A stretch of 64,000 nt of DNA from Gnetum montanum (Eukaryota > Streptophyta > Gnetopsida > Gnetales > Gnetaceae), in assembly GCA_015680685.1 (NCBI GenBank), contig MNCI01033412.1:206362-270361 (forward strand). Direction: 5' to 3'. This document shows positions 1 through 11,198 of this stretch, piece by piece. The notes below the pieces were generated by a model. It saw only the letters and a list, made by a program, of their open reading frames with translations, was not told where the DNA came from and did no database searches. The translations under genes and the position numbers were made by a program. Position 1 is the first letter of the stretch. Each line of letters opens with the position of its first letter.

Positions 1-3000
1 GCAACCACACTATCTCTACAAGAAAGAGATGTGTAGTTTCTACTACACTTATTGATGACTGTGTGGCAAGGAAATGGGTGGGCTTTGTTAACAAATCAGC
101 AACTACTAAGATAGCATCATGGCCATTGTGAGCTCACAAAAGACCAACAATGAAATCCATAACAACAGCATCCCATTTCCATTGAGGAATGTCATGGGAA
201 TGCAACTATGCCCCAAGTATTTGATGCTCTATGTTCACTTGTTGGAAAATTAAATAGTCAGATACATACTCCTACATTCCTCTTTATACCAGGCCACCAA
301 TACATCTATCGTAAGCTCTAGAACATTTTCTAACTACTTGGATGCATTTGGTACCTGCTCATGTGGGTCTCATCCATCAACTAAATTCAAAGAGCTTCTA
401 GAACACATACTTGACCATCCCTCTATATGACTCCATGATTATCCACAGAGAGCAATCCATCAGAGGTAATCTGTTGTCTCAATGCCTGATACCAAGGATC
501 ATGGTGTTGTTGCTCTCGTATCTACTCTTGCAAATATAATTGGATTGTCAAGTTATTAAGCTTACTTGCCACCCTACTTATCCACTACTTCGTTGTCTTA
601 CTAGCCCTGTATTTAATATTGAAATTAAAATCAACAAGCAACTTCACCCATCTATGTTGTCGTAGCTTTAACTGTGGCTAACTCATAAGATATTGGAGGC
701 TCTTATGGTTAGTCCAAATAGTCACCTACTCTCCATATAGATAATGCCACCAAATCTTTAATGCAAACATCATAGCACCCAATTCTAGATCATGCATGGG
801 ATATCTCATTTCATGTGGCCTCAATTGATGGGATGCATAAGCCACAACCTATCCATCCTACATCAACACACAACAAAATCCATCCCCTAAAGCATTAGTA
901 CTAATATCATATGGATGTCCTCATGTAGGAGATATTAGCACAAGAGTAGTTACCAATCTATGCTTCAACTCCTCAAATGCAGCTTGCCAAGATTGGCCCC
1001 AAGTAAAGATAGCCTCCTTCCTCAACAATCAAGTCAAAGGAGATGCTATGTGAGAGAAATGTTCTATAAACCTCTAGTAATATGCTTCTAACCTCAAGAA
1101 GCATTGTACCTCCACTATTGAATGCAGCATAGGCCAATCATGAACAATTGCAATCTTCATAAGATCCATAGAAATACTAGCTCCTGACACCACATGTCTT
1201 AAGAACTGAATCTCTCATTGCCAAAATGAACACTTGGATAGTTGAGCATACAGTTGTTACTCCCTCAAAGTCTATAAAACCATCCACAAGTGCTTTGCAT
1301 GCAATTTCTCATTAGGAGAATATACTAATATATCATCGATGAATACAATCACAAACTGATCTAGGAATGGCCACATCACACTGTTCATGAGGTGCATGAA
1401 AACTACTGGTGCATTTTTCAATCCAAAGGGTAGAACCAAAAACTCATAGTGGCCATACTATGTTTTGAATGCTATATTTGACACATCCTACTCACAAACT
1501 CACACTTGATGATACCCAGACTTGAGATCAATCTTTGAGAATACATGACCTCCCTAAAGTTGATCCAAAAATGCATTAATGCATGGTAGAGGATGTCTAT
1601 TTTTCATAGTCACTTGGTTTAACTACTTGTAATCTATGCATAACTATAAATCCCCATCCTTCTTTTTAACAAATAGTACTAGTGCATCCCATGGTAATAA
1701 ATTGGGGCAAATAAGGCCTTTATCCAACAATTCCTGCAGCTGAATCTTTAACTCTACTAGTTCTATGGAAGACATCCTGTGTGGAGCCATGGAAATAGGC
1801 TCTATACTAAGTTTAATTTCAATCTTAACTCAATCTCTCACCTAGGTGGAAAACCTGGTAATTTGAACTAGAATACATAAGGGAATTCATGAACCATAGG
1901 AATTTTAAGTTCAATCTCAAACTCAATCTCTCACCTAGGTGGCAAACCTGGTAATTTAAACTAGAATACATCATGCAATTCATGAATCACAGGAATTTGA
2001 TCTATCTCCACCATGGCTATTTTATAGATTGTAGCGACAAAGCATGCATACCCTTTTTTGAAGCATCCTATGGTAAATCCAAAAGGATACTAAATCCAAG
2101 CACACAGTCCTTGGACAAGTTTGTACCTCAATCGAAGCACCATCAACTGATTATAAGTGTAGGAGCTTTTGCTAATAGTCCAAACTAGCATTGAACTATG
2201 ACAACCAATTCATCCCCAAAATTACATCATATAACCTAAGAGCCATAACATGTAAGTCACTAACCCATTTCACACCTTTCAGTTCTACCAACACATTCCT
2301 ACACACCTAATCAACTCAAGTTTCATGACCCCCAGTAGAAGATACTATCAACCCAAGAGAAAGAGAATGACATACAAGAGCTACATGATGTGCAATCGTA
2401 GGATCTATGAAAGAATGGCTAGCATTGAGATCAAATAACATTAACAAAACAAAGCTAAAAATCATACCTTTTGTCTCCATTACTATGTTTGGCTACAAGT
2501 CCAAAGGCTAGTCTGTTAAGGCATACATCCATCCTTGAGTCCTTTGGTTCCCTCCTCTAGGCTGAGTGATTGGTGCTCCTTGTCCCCCTTAAACTAGAGG
2601 TTGTTGTCCTTGGCCTCTACATCTTCCACTATTTCCTGCCTGCTTTGGGTACTCTTGAGCCTAATGCCCTGGCTACTCACATGCAAAATAATTATAGTAA
2701 TCCCTCTATAGATGACTAGTTTGCCCACATCTATAACAAAAAATAGCTCCACACTCCATGACTAGCTCCAACAATAGGACCATGAGGGGGTGTTGGATGC
2801 TCTCCTCCATGACCATGAGCTTACTTAGAGGGGTGAGTTTACGAAACCGATGAATAACCCATCAAATCAAAAGCCTTTTACAATTCCTCCAACCATTCTA
2901 TACTCATAGTGGGATCCTTAATGCCATCAAATTTTGAAGGTCCCAATTTTTGAAACTACTCCACTAGTTCCTTATTGATAGGTTGCCTATTTGATTCTCC

Positions 3001-3260
3001 TAAGCCTCTATTGCCACTACCACTTCCAACTTCCTTGATTGTGGAACAGGAGCAGGAGCATCACTAGTTGCAACATGCTGCTATAAGATCTATAACAATT
3101 GTTGTATAAGCTCTAGTTGCCTATTTGCAAGACCACTACTAGATGTTAGAGGTAGTTGCTCTTGTCCATCATGAGGGCCTTCTGGTCTACGTTCCCCACT
3201 AGCACCATGACCATGTCTACTATACATCTCTATAACTTAAAATTACACAAATGGATGAGT
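1..3260 (-). pseudogene. Degenerate gag-pol of the gypsy element
   Basis: Read on the minus strand, about 2690-2760 encodes a gag zinc knuckle beginning CYRCGQTSH, with a stop just after it and the last cysteine apparently lost. About 2180-2460 encodes retropepsin: a DLNASHSFID active-site region where DSGASHSFI is usual, then the C-terminal YDVILGMNWL-like motif. About 1290-1900 encodes reverse transcriptase, with the catalytic F-I-D-D at about 1332-1343 inside [13 protein letters not shown]. Upstream of it in coding order lies the conserved region that ends in [11 protein letters not shown]. Sequence from 1 to about 1000 should be RNase H and connection by position, but I could not read firm motifs. 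Frequent stops and frameshifts mean no protein is made. The domain order PR-RT-RH is standard Ty3/gypsy. Confidence 0.75.
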
Positions 3261-3293
3261 ATCCCCACCATCATACAACATCAAAGTAAACTA

Positions 3294-3305
3294 GCTCCGG
3301 TACCA
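3294..3305 (-). promoter_or_regulatory. Primer binding site, initiator-tRNA-Met type
   Basis: On the minus strand this reads TGGTACCGGAGC, two mismatches from the standard TGGTATCAGAGC complementary to initiator tRNA-Met. It sits three bases inside the LTR end, which fixes the orientation of the element and the LTR boundary at 3309. Confidence 0.7.
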
Positions 3306-4746
3306 CAATGTAACACCCTGCCCTAACTAAGGAAAGGTGATGCCCAAGATCAAGTAATCTTAGCACAGAGGCATGAAAACTAGAACCAATAATGTATAAA
3401 ATACATGCTAAATAGAAAAGTTAAATAGTACAGAACTTTCCTACCATACCAAAATGAAACATACATATCACGTCATAAAAAGGCATGTCTCTACATTAAG
3501 CAAACTATCCACTACTCTGCTAAAATACAAAAAACACATAAACCTCATCATCGTATATAGGAGAGTACAATACAGAGAGTTTCATACAAGGATATCTAAT
3601 CCACACTACTGTACATGAAAGCATATAATAACCAAGCACTGAAGGATTTCTCCTTCTCTATTCTCTCTCTTAGTCCTTGTCTAGGCTCCTGCGCCTTTCA
3701 CCTGTAATAAAATAAAGTTAGTACATAACTAAGTGGAAAGCCTTAACACTTCCCCTACTAGATGGTCAACAAGTGCTGCACTAGAGGAGAGGAGTGGGGT
3801 ACAAGGAAACCTACAACACTATTAGTCTCATGCATGCTCAAAACAACATACACTATATCACCCATAAAGCTAACATATGATCATACAAACATAGACAAGC
3901 CACAGTCCGACATCATCTATCATGCTTATGTCATCATACCCATGAAATATCATAAATAGTCCATGATCCACACAATCATAGGCCAAACAAAACACCTATT
4001 TCCCATGATATGACCCACAAACTAATACTATCACATACATAGCCCATGTGGTTGCTAGCATATCCATGCTCAATGTAGCATGTGAAACATTGTCATGACT
4101 ACGCATAACAACCATTGCCTGCAGGTCTTTTATTAGTCTTTTATTTATCTAACTAGTGCTAGGGTCCGTCAACCTGTAACTCACAACCACTGGCCTTCTG
4201 GAGGACTAGTGATAAGGATGAACACACCTATGCTGTGGACCAATTGTAGGGACAAACACACCTACACTCTCCCACTCTCAAGATGAGGCTTGAGATAGAA
4301 GCCTTATTGATGCATCATAGTGGGGGTCAATTCATACTACCTCCAAGGTGCCTCATCATCAACTGATCCACATCCTCATGTTAGCACCACCCACCAACAA
4401 CCATCACAAGCATCATCGCAAAAACATATACATAGTCTGGCTAGCTTAAGCCAACACATACCCAAACATAACTACAAAGAACCACCCCTAACAGTCATTT
4501 TATGGAAAAAATACCACAATGCAATAGAACAACATAAAGACCTTGATGTGAAAAAACAATATAATATTTCTCAAAAGACACATACTTCCATACAAATGAC
4601 CACTATAATAACCTTCAAAATGAGATATGCCCAAAGAGAAAACTAATTTCACGATTATAAAGTACTTTCAAAAATAATCCCAACAACACTAATTTTACCT
4701 AATCAGACTCTTGGAAGCAAAGTTATGTGCGTTCAAATTTTGATTT

Positions 4747-5316
4747 ATGTATTGGCATAAACAAGAGTCAGAAACATTTTGGATCCCTCTCTTCCAACTT
4801 ATTTGGAAACTTCCAACCCTCCCCAAAATTAAGCAGTTCCTTTGGTGTCTTCTTCACCATGGTCTACCTATTGGAAAACGTCTACAATATTTGGGGATTC
4901 CTAATTCCAATTGCCCTCTATGTGGTGGACAGGGTGACTTTGTCCATGTATTTTGGCAATGTCCCTTTGCTCAACATGTGTGGCAGTGGGCTTCTAAAGC
5001 TTTTCCATCATACAAGCTATCTCAAGAGGATGCAATATTCGGATTCTTGAACATTACTTCTACTAATCTTAATTTTCTATGGAAAGTTATTAGGCCTACT
5101 ATTTTATATTATATTTGGAAGCGAAGATGCAATGTTCTATTTCAAAAGACAGAGTATTCTAACAAATGTTTGCTTACCAGGTTGGAGAAGTTGCAGATCT
5201 TTTGCCTCACCTATTTTCAACTCACATCTCAAGCATCCAAGTTTAATATGGACAATCATCAATTGGTTCATCTGCTACAACTATGGGAAAGACCTGTGTG
5301 TTCCAGTTACACTTAG
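4747..5316 (+). pseudogene. LINE ORF2 C-terminus, zf-RVT domain
   Basis: An open frame of 189 codons encodes the zinc-binding region found at the end of plant L1 ORF2 proteins (zf-RVT family, PF13966). Visible hallmarks are LPKIKQFLW near residue 25, a CPLCGG knuckle around residue 56, then a histidine and cysteine (VHVFWQCPFA) and VWQW. The reverse transcriptase and endonuclease domains are absent because the insertion is 5' truncated. The apparent ATG lies at the target-duplication junction and is not a real start. Translation would be meaningless on its own; it is a relic. Confidence 0.8.
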
Positions 5317-5637
5317 CATCAATAATCTTTGCAAGGAAGTTTTCCCTTTTTATTATGTGGAGTCACCATTGGAATTCTTTCTATCCTTAATTGAGAGCTC
5401 TTTGCCTCATCTAATTCTATGTCAATCTATTTTGTAACAAGCCAGTCTGTGCGAACATTTGGTTGTGCCCCAACTTGGGTTTCCTACTCTAATACTCGTT
5501 TATTTCTAAGGTGTTTCCCGAGTGTCATTCACGATGCTCTCAGTTTTCCCTTTCCTTTAACCCTATGACCTATTCAAGTTGTTGTAATTGATGCACCTTT
5601 AATTTCAATAAAACTTCTTTTTGGGTATGACACCCCC
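4749..5637 (+). mobile_element. 5'-truncated L1-type LINE
   Basis: The segment encodes only the C-terminal end of an L1-type LINE ORF2. It is bracketed by an identical 15-bp sequence (CAAATTTTGATTTAT) at 4734-4748 and 5638-5652, consistent with a target-site duplication made by target-primed reverse transcription. A polyadenylation-like AATAAA occurs near 5608. The 3' end is unusual: no poly(A) tail is visible before the second copy of the duplication, which ends instead in a C-run. The insertion lies within the gypsy LTR, so it is younger than that element. Confidence 0.6.
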
Positions 5638-6917
5638 CAAATTTTGATTTATAAAATAATATTTAAATAATATTTGGAACACCCAAAAACGCGCATGCTC
5701 CAATAGGCCCCACAAATAACAAATTCCAATCATACGAGTCTCATCAATGTCACATATCATATTCTATAAGTCCACATCATCCCATATATTTGCATATACA
5801 TTAATCCACAATCCGTAACTAAAATTGAACAATTTGGGAAAAGAGAAAAAATAACATGTCCAAGCTCAATCCCTAAGCTATCCACCCCACATGCCCACAT
5901 TGCATAATCATATACACTAATCCAGCATAAAAATATAGGGGATAGGCAAAGAAAACTCACCCATTAAAATTATTGAGGTAGAAAGGCTGAAACAAGGAGA
6001 AAATCTTCAAAAATCCAACAAGACTCCGTTTTGCTCCCAACAAGTTACAACAATCTCAAATCCAAGTTCAGAGCAAGTAGAAAACGTCTCCAAGGTTTAA
6101 AATCCAGAAAAAAGAAGAAAGCAGAAAGAAAAATGGTAAAAAACAAACTTGTGCATTTTTGTTCAGGGTGTTTCTGTTTCCAAGAAAAAAAAAAGAAAAA
6201 AAATAAAACAGACCCAAGGTGGTGGTCTCTTAAGAAAATAAAATAAGGTTTTAGGCGACATTATTTGTGGTGGTGGTAGAAAAAAAACGATGATCAACAT
6301 TGGCAATGCTAATAATAAAGGAAAAAAAATACACATAATACACAAAGAAAACCAACCATGCACTTCTCACATTACGTTAGTTACTTTTTCTTTTCTTTTT
6401 TTAATTTAAACTCTTTATTATTATTATTTTCAAAAACAATTTTCATAAGTTATTTTCATTTTTCGTTTCTACAACTAATATCATAAACTTTAAACCTGCG
6501 TAACAAACACATCGGGACTCCAAATCAAAATCCGTTTAAACCTAAGAGATCCTTATCATATGCTCTACACATTAACATGTCAAAACCACACCTAAACATC
6601 ATGCAACATAGTGCTATAGTACAAATGCCTACATGTTAATATCACAAATAAAGCATAAAACATACCAAATCAGTGCTTTTATACCCCAATCCCACACCCC
6701 TGCTAGCGACATCACCTGTCTAACACATCACACAAGGTTAGTGTACATAATCACGTTAGTTAAGCATGCAAAAACATCATAATCATAATAAAAAAAATGA
6801 GACCTTATAACATATAAAATTCATTAACTCATCCCTAAAAACCCATCGAACTCCACATGTAATGTCTAAATCATAAGCGTATGACCATACCTACTAGCTC
6901 TGGGTGGGGTGTAACAT

Positions 6918-7777
6918 GTTGATTGGGTCCCGTCGACTAGGCCTCATCAACTAAGCCTGTTGATGCTTGATTTGATGTGTATACACGGCCCCATCAATGT
7001 AGTATCTATTTTTATCTATAAACACAAGCTCACCCACCATCTTTATGTCATATTTTGTCATAGTGTTATAGAGCTCTTGTAGTTTCTCTTCCCCAAAGTT
7101 GGAATATTGTTCCAAGTGCCTGCAGCAAGAGTCATTGATTGTATGGATCTTTATTTGAGCATTGTTGTACTTGAGCATGGCAGTGCATGTGGAAATAAAG
7201 ACAAGCTTTTTGATAAACCTTGCAACACTTTAGCTAGATTAAACATTTTTTTCATACAGTCAATGTTTTATGCAATTTCCTTTAATGTTTTAAGTAATTG
7301 AGCTAATAAATTAAGCTAGATTAAATAATAATTAATTAAGCACATAAGTACGAACCACTTCAAGCATGCACATGACACTTGATAATCCTGGTAATGTTTA
7401 ACGTTTGGTAACCCAGCAACATCATACGTGTTCAGGATGTGTATGGAAAGCGGGACCAAATATTTATGTTAAGATTAGTTAAACATTAGTTAGTTAAATT
7501 AAATTAGCAATTAAATTACTTTATTTCTTTCATCCTTTATTTTAAGCATCCAAAACATAAAACATAAAAATAATAAAAATCATGCACATCAATTACAATT
7601 AGCCATACCTTTACATATCACAAGTATAATTAGGAAGACAACAAATGATTGTTAGGGCAAGTTCACTTCCTAAAGGCTAGTGTACCGGAAGACAAAGGGT
7701 CCATAGAATTCAATTGAATAGTTCGTGAACGCTTAGTGATTTGTATAGTTGAGTGTAGGGGTATTTGTCACTCATCA
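6918..7777 (+). repeat. Solo LTR of the Athila-like family, opposite orientation
   Basis: Reverse-complemented, the right end reads TGATGAGTGACAAATACCCC, the same start as the LTRs of elements A, B and C. Its interior carries the family's GGTAACCCAG/GGTAATG and GTGTATGGAAAGCGGGA blocks in reverse. It begins TGTTGATTGG and ends ACTCATCA, so it runs 5' to 3' on the plus strand while A, B and C run on the minus strand. No internal region or partner LTR is present. The left edge coincides exactly with the gypsy LTR edge, and no matching 5-bp duplication was found (TAACA versus TGTAT). Confidence 0.7.
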
Positions 7778-8464
7778 TGTATGTTGAAAGTCTTGGCACA
7801 AAGCCTGGATGACTTGTATAGGTATGTTCAAAGTACAAATGGAAAACATCATTGTATTGCTATATGTAATATACATGTTAATAAAAAAAATGTCAAATTA
7901 GTGACATACATGAAATTAAGAAGTTCAATCTTTTTTCAATTTGAGAGTAGAAAAAGTATTGATGCTACATAAAAAAAATTTAGCATTGAAAATTGATGAA
8001 ATAAGGTTTGGCTTGGAAAATTTGCATAATGGAAAATTTTGATAAGAATGCAAGCTGGTAACTACACTATGAAACTAAAATAAAACTTTCAATTGAACAA
8101 TGTCCAAAGGAGAAAAAAGTTTATGGTGAAAATTCCATGAGTTCATTATAAAAATTTCATATGCTAGACTTGGCTTTGATATATGTAATGGTCGGTACTA
8201 GGCCAATATCTTTGATCTTGCCAAAAACTTGGTTTGACGGTTGTTAATAGTGAATATATATAAGAAAAATCACAGTACTTGCACTGCTTACACCGAATAG
8301 CATCTGCCGGAATAGAATCAACGCTACCTATCAACGCCAGTAATTCATTGACTAAATACAATTTCATCCCATAATACGTTGTACTGTGTGAAAAGAAAAT
8401 TCAACATAACAGGGGATTCAACGTTAATAAAATTAAATTCGGTTTATAAACGTTATAAAAATCT
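7778..8464. other. No recognisable feature
   Basis: AT-rich sequence with short shadow ORFs only. A TTGGCACAAAGCCTGGA-like string at about 7794 is a weak PBS lookalike next to the solo LTR, but it is about 15 bases too far from the LTR end to trust. Confidence 0.5.
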
Positions 8465-9350
8465 GGAGGCATTTGACATTCCTTGAAACTCGGAATTTGG
8501 AACTAGATTGCCTTCAACAGAATTTCCTGACATTCCGACTGAACATAATTTCAAAATCCAGCTCAGTGTTGTCGGATCGTCAGTCCAGATGCTGGGGGTG
8601 CACCCATTTTGTCCAACCAGGAATTTGGCCTAGTGAGGAACATCAAATATACTTCAGAATTCCATGCTCATAAGCGGTAGCCTCTTCAGATTACTCATCC
8701 GAGCCAGTCATAATTTATGCAGTTTGGGAAGTGCACCAGCATAGTCCCTGAAATTCCCTTCAATCTCTGAACTTCGTAGACGCTGAAACGCTGATCCTGG
8801 AACATGACTTGGAAACATCACGTCACTCAGATACAGGGATTCCAGACTCTGCAGGCAAGGCTGCCAATTATCTGGAGAATTACACAGCCGGACTTATCCA
8901 TCGAGACAGAAAGCAGCAATTTACTGGGAGTTTTTCGGGGCTGGAATTCATGGAAAACAAACCCTACATGTGTCACTTCCTGCAACTCAGTAATCGTATC
9001 CCTCTTGCATTTCCGTCCTTGCCAACATCATCACTGCTGGTGATATGGATTAAAATATCGTTGGCCATTTGCACTTTACATCCAGTTGCAGTTGGTGGAT
9101 GGTGTAAATCTAGGAGATGCATAGCCAAATTGTTCTACTATCATCGGACTTGATAGCTTCATAGACATGCTGTATAAGGCCCGCGCCCCCCGCCCCCCAA
9201 TTCCAACAACGGCAACCACTCTATTACCGGAAATCATTTGGATTATTTCGTCCATCTTTGGATCTATATTGACAGCTTTATCTTCTCCATAAATGACAGT
9301 TCCAGTTCTGGACAGATCTTCCTCGGTGGACAGTTCTGGTCACATTTCAA
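8465..9350 (-). pseudogene. NLR pseudogene, relative of the intact NLR
   Basis: On the minus strand, 9345-9180 encodes the pre-NB-ARC linker with EDKAVNIDPK (EDKAVDIEPK in the intact gene) and the start of the NB-ARC, GNRVVAVVGIGG. The P-loop is destroyed in a G-rich run at about 9180-9205, and the frame shifts there. In the new frame LIQHVYEAIKSDD and IWLCIS follow, matching QHVYKFIKSK and IWLCIF of the intact protein. Then the sequence jumps to leucine-rich-repeat sequence: HEFQPRKTPSK near 8950 matches QKFEPGKTPRD, and LQSLESLYLSDV lies near 8840. Most of the NB-ARC, including kinase 2, GLPL and MHD, is deleted, and several stops are present. It cannot make a receptor. It probably arose by tandem duplication of the gene at 22090-24912 or its ancestor. 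Confidence 0.75.
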
Positions 9351-10379
9351 ACTTAAATTTGGAAAAGTAAATTAACATTTGGACGCTTTAAAGTCGATCT
9401 GCTATGTAGGTAAGGTAAGGGTTATGGTATCAGCTTACTATCCTCAAGCTTCTTTTCTTAAAAAAGAAAAATAAATTTCAAAAAAGTCTCCGGCGTGGTT
9501 AAGTAGCTTAGCTCTATTTCTTTTTCAGATTATTGAAATTTTAGAAATGATTCACTTAGAATTGATTTTCATGTTTTAAAAAATTATCAAAAATTCTTTC
9601 TTAAATAATATTTGCATTGATAATTGTTAAACTCTAAAAATTAGTTGTGATTTAGAAGTCTCTTATCAACTAGCTTTGACTAGTCTGCTAGCCAAAATCC
9701 ACCAAAATTAAAATATAGCTCAAATATTTATTGAACCACTATAGAATAATTCTTAGATACAAGGACTATCTAATAAAAGACTCATTAAGGATCTAGAGCA
9801 TGATTAAAAGTGAAAGATATGCTAATCATCTCCCTTCTCTTTAAAAGATTAAAGGATCATCACCTAGAGGCATAATACTTATCCTACCAAGGTGGGGTCC
9901 TAAGAGGGATGGTGGATGAGCAAAAACCTAACCTCTTTTATAAGCTGACTCAACATCAAAAAATACATGAATTCATACATGGATTTTTTAAACTTACTGT
10001 GCTTATAAACCTTAATGTATAAAGTTTAAGATGAAGATTTACAACCATCTATAGCTTACATAATAAGTTAGTTAGTGTAAGAATACATAAATTGTAATTT
10101 ACTAATTTCTTATTATTATAGAAGGCATAAGGAGAGTATCCTTTAAATTCATTGATGTTTGGAGGTCATTTTGGGATATGGTTTCTACTAGTAGCTATGA
10201 GGTAGGTTGAACTTGTAGCCAGTTGCAATTTGATGTTGTTGGTTGGTAAGACCCATAATGGCTCACAGAAAGCCATAGACTAGTTTTTTGCAATAATCCT
10301 TTATGCAAGCTAAAGTTGGGATTACAAAGTGGATACCACTATGAAAAGGCAAATATAATAAAATTTCAACTTTAAAATC
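9351..10379. other. No recognisable gene; left flank of element A
   Basis: AT-rich sequence without a convincing ORF, RNA gene or repeat. It ends in AAATC (10375-10379), the left copy of element A's target-site duplication. Confidence 0.5.
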
Positions 10380-11198
10380 TGATGAGCAATGACTTACCCC
10401 TACACCCAACCATACGAATACGAGCATTCATGCACGATCCGGTCGAACTCCAAGGATTAAATGCTTATGCACTTATGTAGAACAAGGATGGGTTACGTGA
10501 TCATTGTCTTCCCAAGATTACTTGTAAAACACAATTGTATGGTTAAGTAAACTTGAGGTATATGATTTTTATGTTTTATGTCCCTAGTGCTTAAAATGGA
10601 GAAATGAAATAATTGAGTAACTAATTTGATTTAACTAATTAACTATGCTCTAACTAGTCCTAACACCATCTATTCCCACTTGTTGGACACATCTTGAACT
10701 AGTGTAACACTGCTAGGGTTACCAAACGCTAGTCATTACTGGGTTACCAAGTGTTCCACGTATGCTCGAAGTGGTCGTACTAAGTGTGCTAATTCATTGA
10801 TAAGTAATAATTAAGAATTCGATAGAAGTAACATCAATTAACTATTAAAAGCATTAAATAATAGCAAATAACATGAAATGCAATAATTAAGCTATTCTAA
10901 ATGTTGCAAGGTTTATCATAAAGTTCATCTTTATTTCTAGTCACAAGGTGTGCTGAGGTACACAATGCTTGAATAAAGATCCGTTCACTCTATGACTCCT
11001 ACCGCAAACACTCAGAAATAATTCTAGCTTTGGAAAGGGAAAACTACAAGAGTTCGACTAAGGGACTACAAAAAACTCTTCCCCCAAAACCAAGTGTCCC
11101 TATCTCTTATTTATAGATGATGAAACAAGTTCCAATATTGCATGTTTGATATCGCTTTGGCATCTCCGATATCGCGTATCCGATATCGTGACTCATCA
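10380..11198 (-). repeat. 3' LTR of element A
   Basis: Ends on the plus strand are TGATGAGC and ACTCATCA, a near-perfect inverted pair. The interior shares the blocks GGGTTACCAA, GTGTGCTAATTCATTGATAA and the terminal CCGATATCG array with the 5' LTR at 20845-21713. A TATA-like CTATAAATAA lies on the minus strand at 11107-11116. Confidence 0.85.

Larger units (their letters stand above)
1..6917 (-). mobile_element. Ty3/gypsy chromovirus-like retrotransposon, 5' part
   Basis: Minus-strand LTR retrotransposon entering the window from the left. In coding order it runs from the 5' LTR (6917-3309) through a PBS, gag with a zinc knuckle, aspartic protease and reverse transcriptase to RNase H-like sequence that leaves the window at position 1. 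The LTR ends TGTTACACCCC...GGGTGTTACA are typical of Tekay/Del chromoviruses, and the protease context (a YDVILGMNWL-like string) also fits chromoviruses. Lineage is inferred; no chromodomain can be checked because the 3' half lies outside. All frames carry stops, so the copy is dead. The LTR has been enlarged by a LINE insertion. Confidence 0.75.
3309..6917 (-). repeat. 5' LTR of the gypsy element, split by a LINE
   Basis: The left end on the plus strand is TGTAACACCC next to the PBS, and the right end is GGGGTGTAACA at 6907-6917. The two ends are inverted copies of each other, as expected for a complete LTR. Removing the LINE and one copy of its target duplication leaves about 2.7 kb, long but in the range known for Tekay-type LTRs. 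The matching 3' LTR lies outside the window, so no target-site duplication can be tested. An alternative is that 3309-4748 and 5638-6917 belong to two different LTRs that happen to abut the LINE. Confidence 0.55.

Noticed and set aside
7107-7301. Short ORFs in the solo LTR at 6918-7777
   Set aside because: Lie within LTR sequence and overlap in opposite strands; no conservation expected.
7794-7811. PBS-like TTGGCACAAAGCCTGGA after the solo LTR
   Set aside because: Too far from the LTR end and too diverged; no internal element sequence follows.
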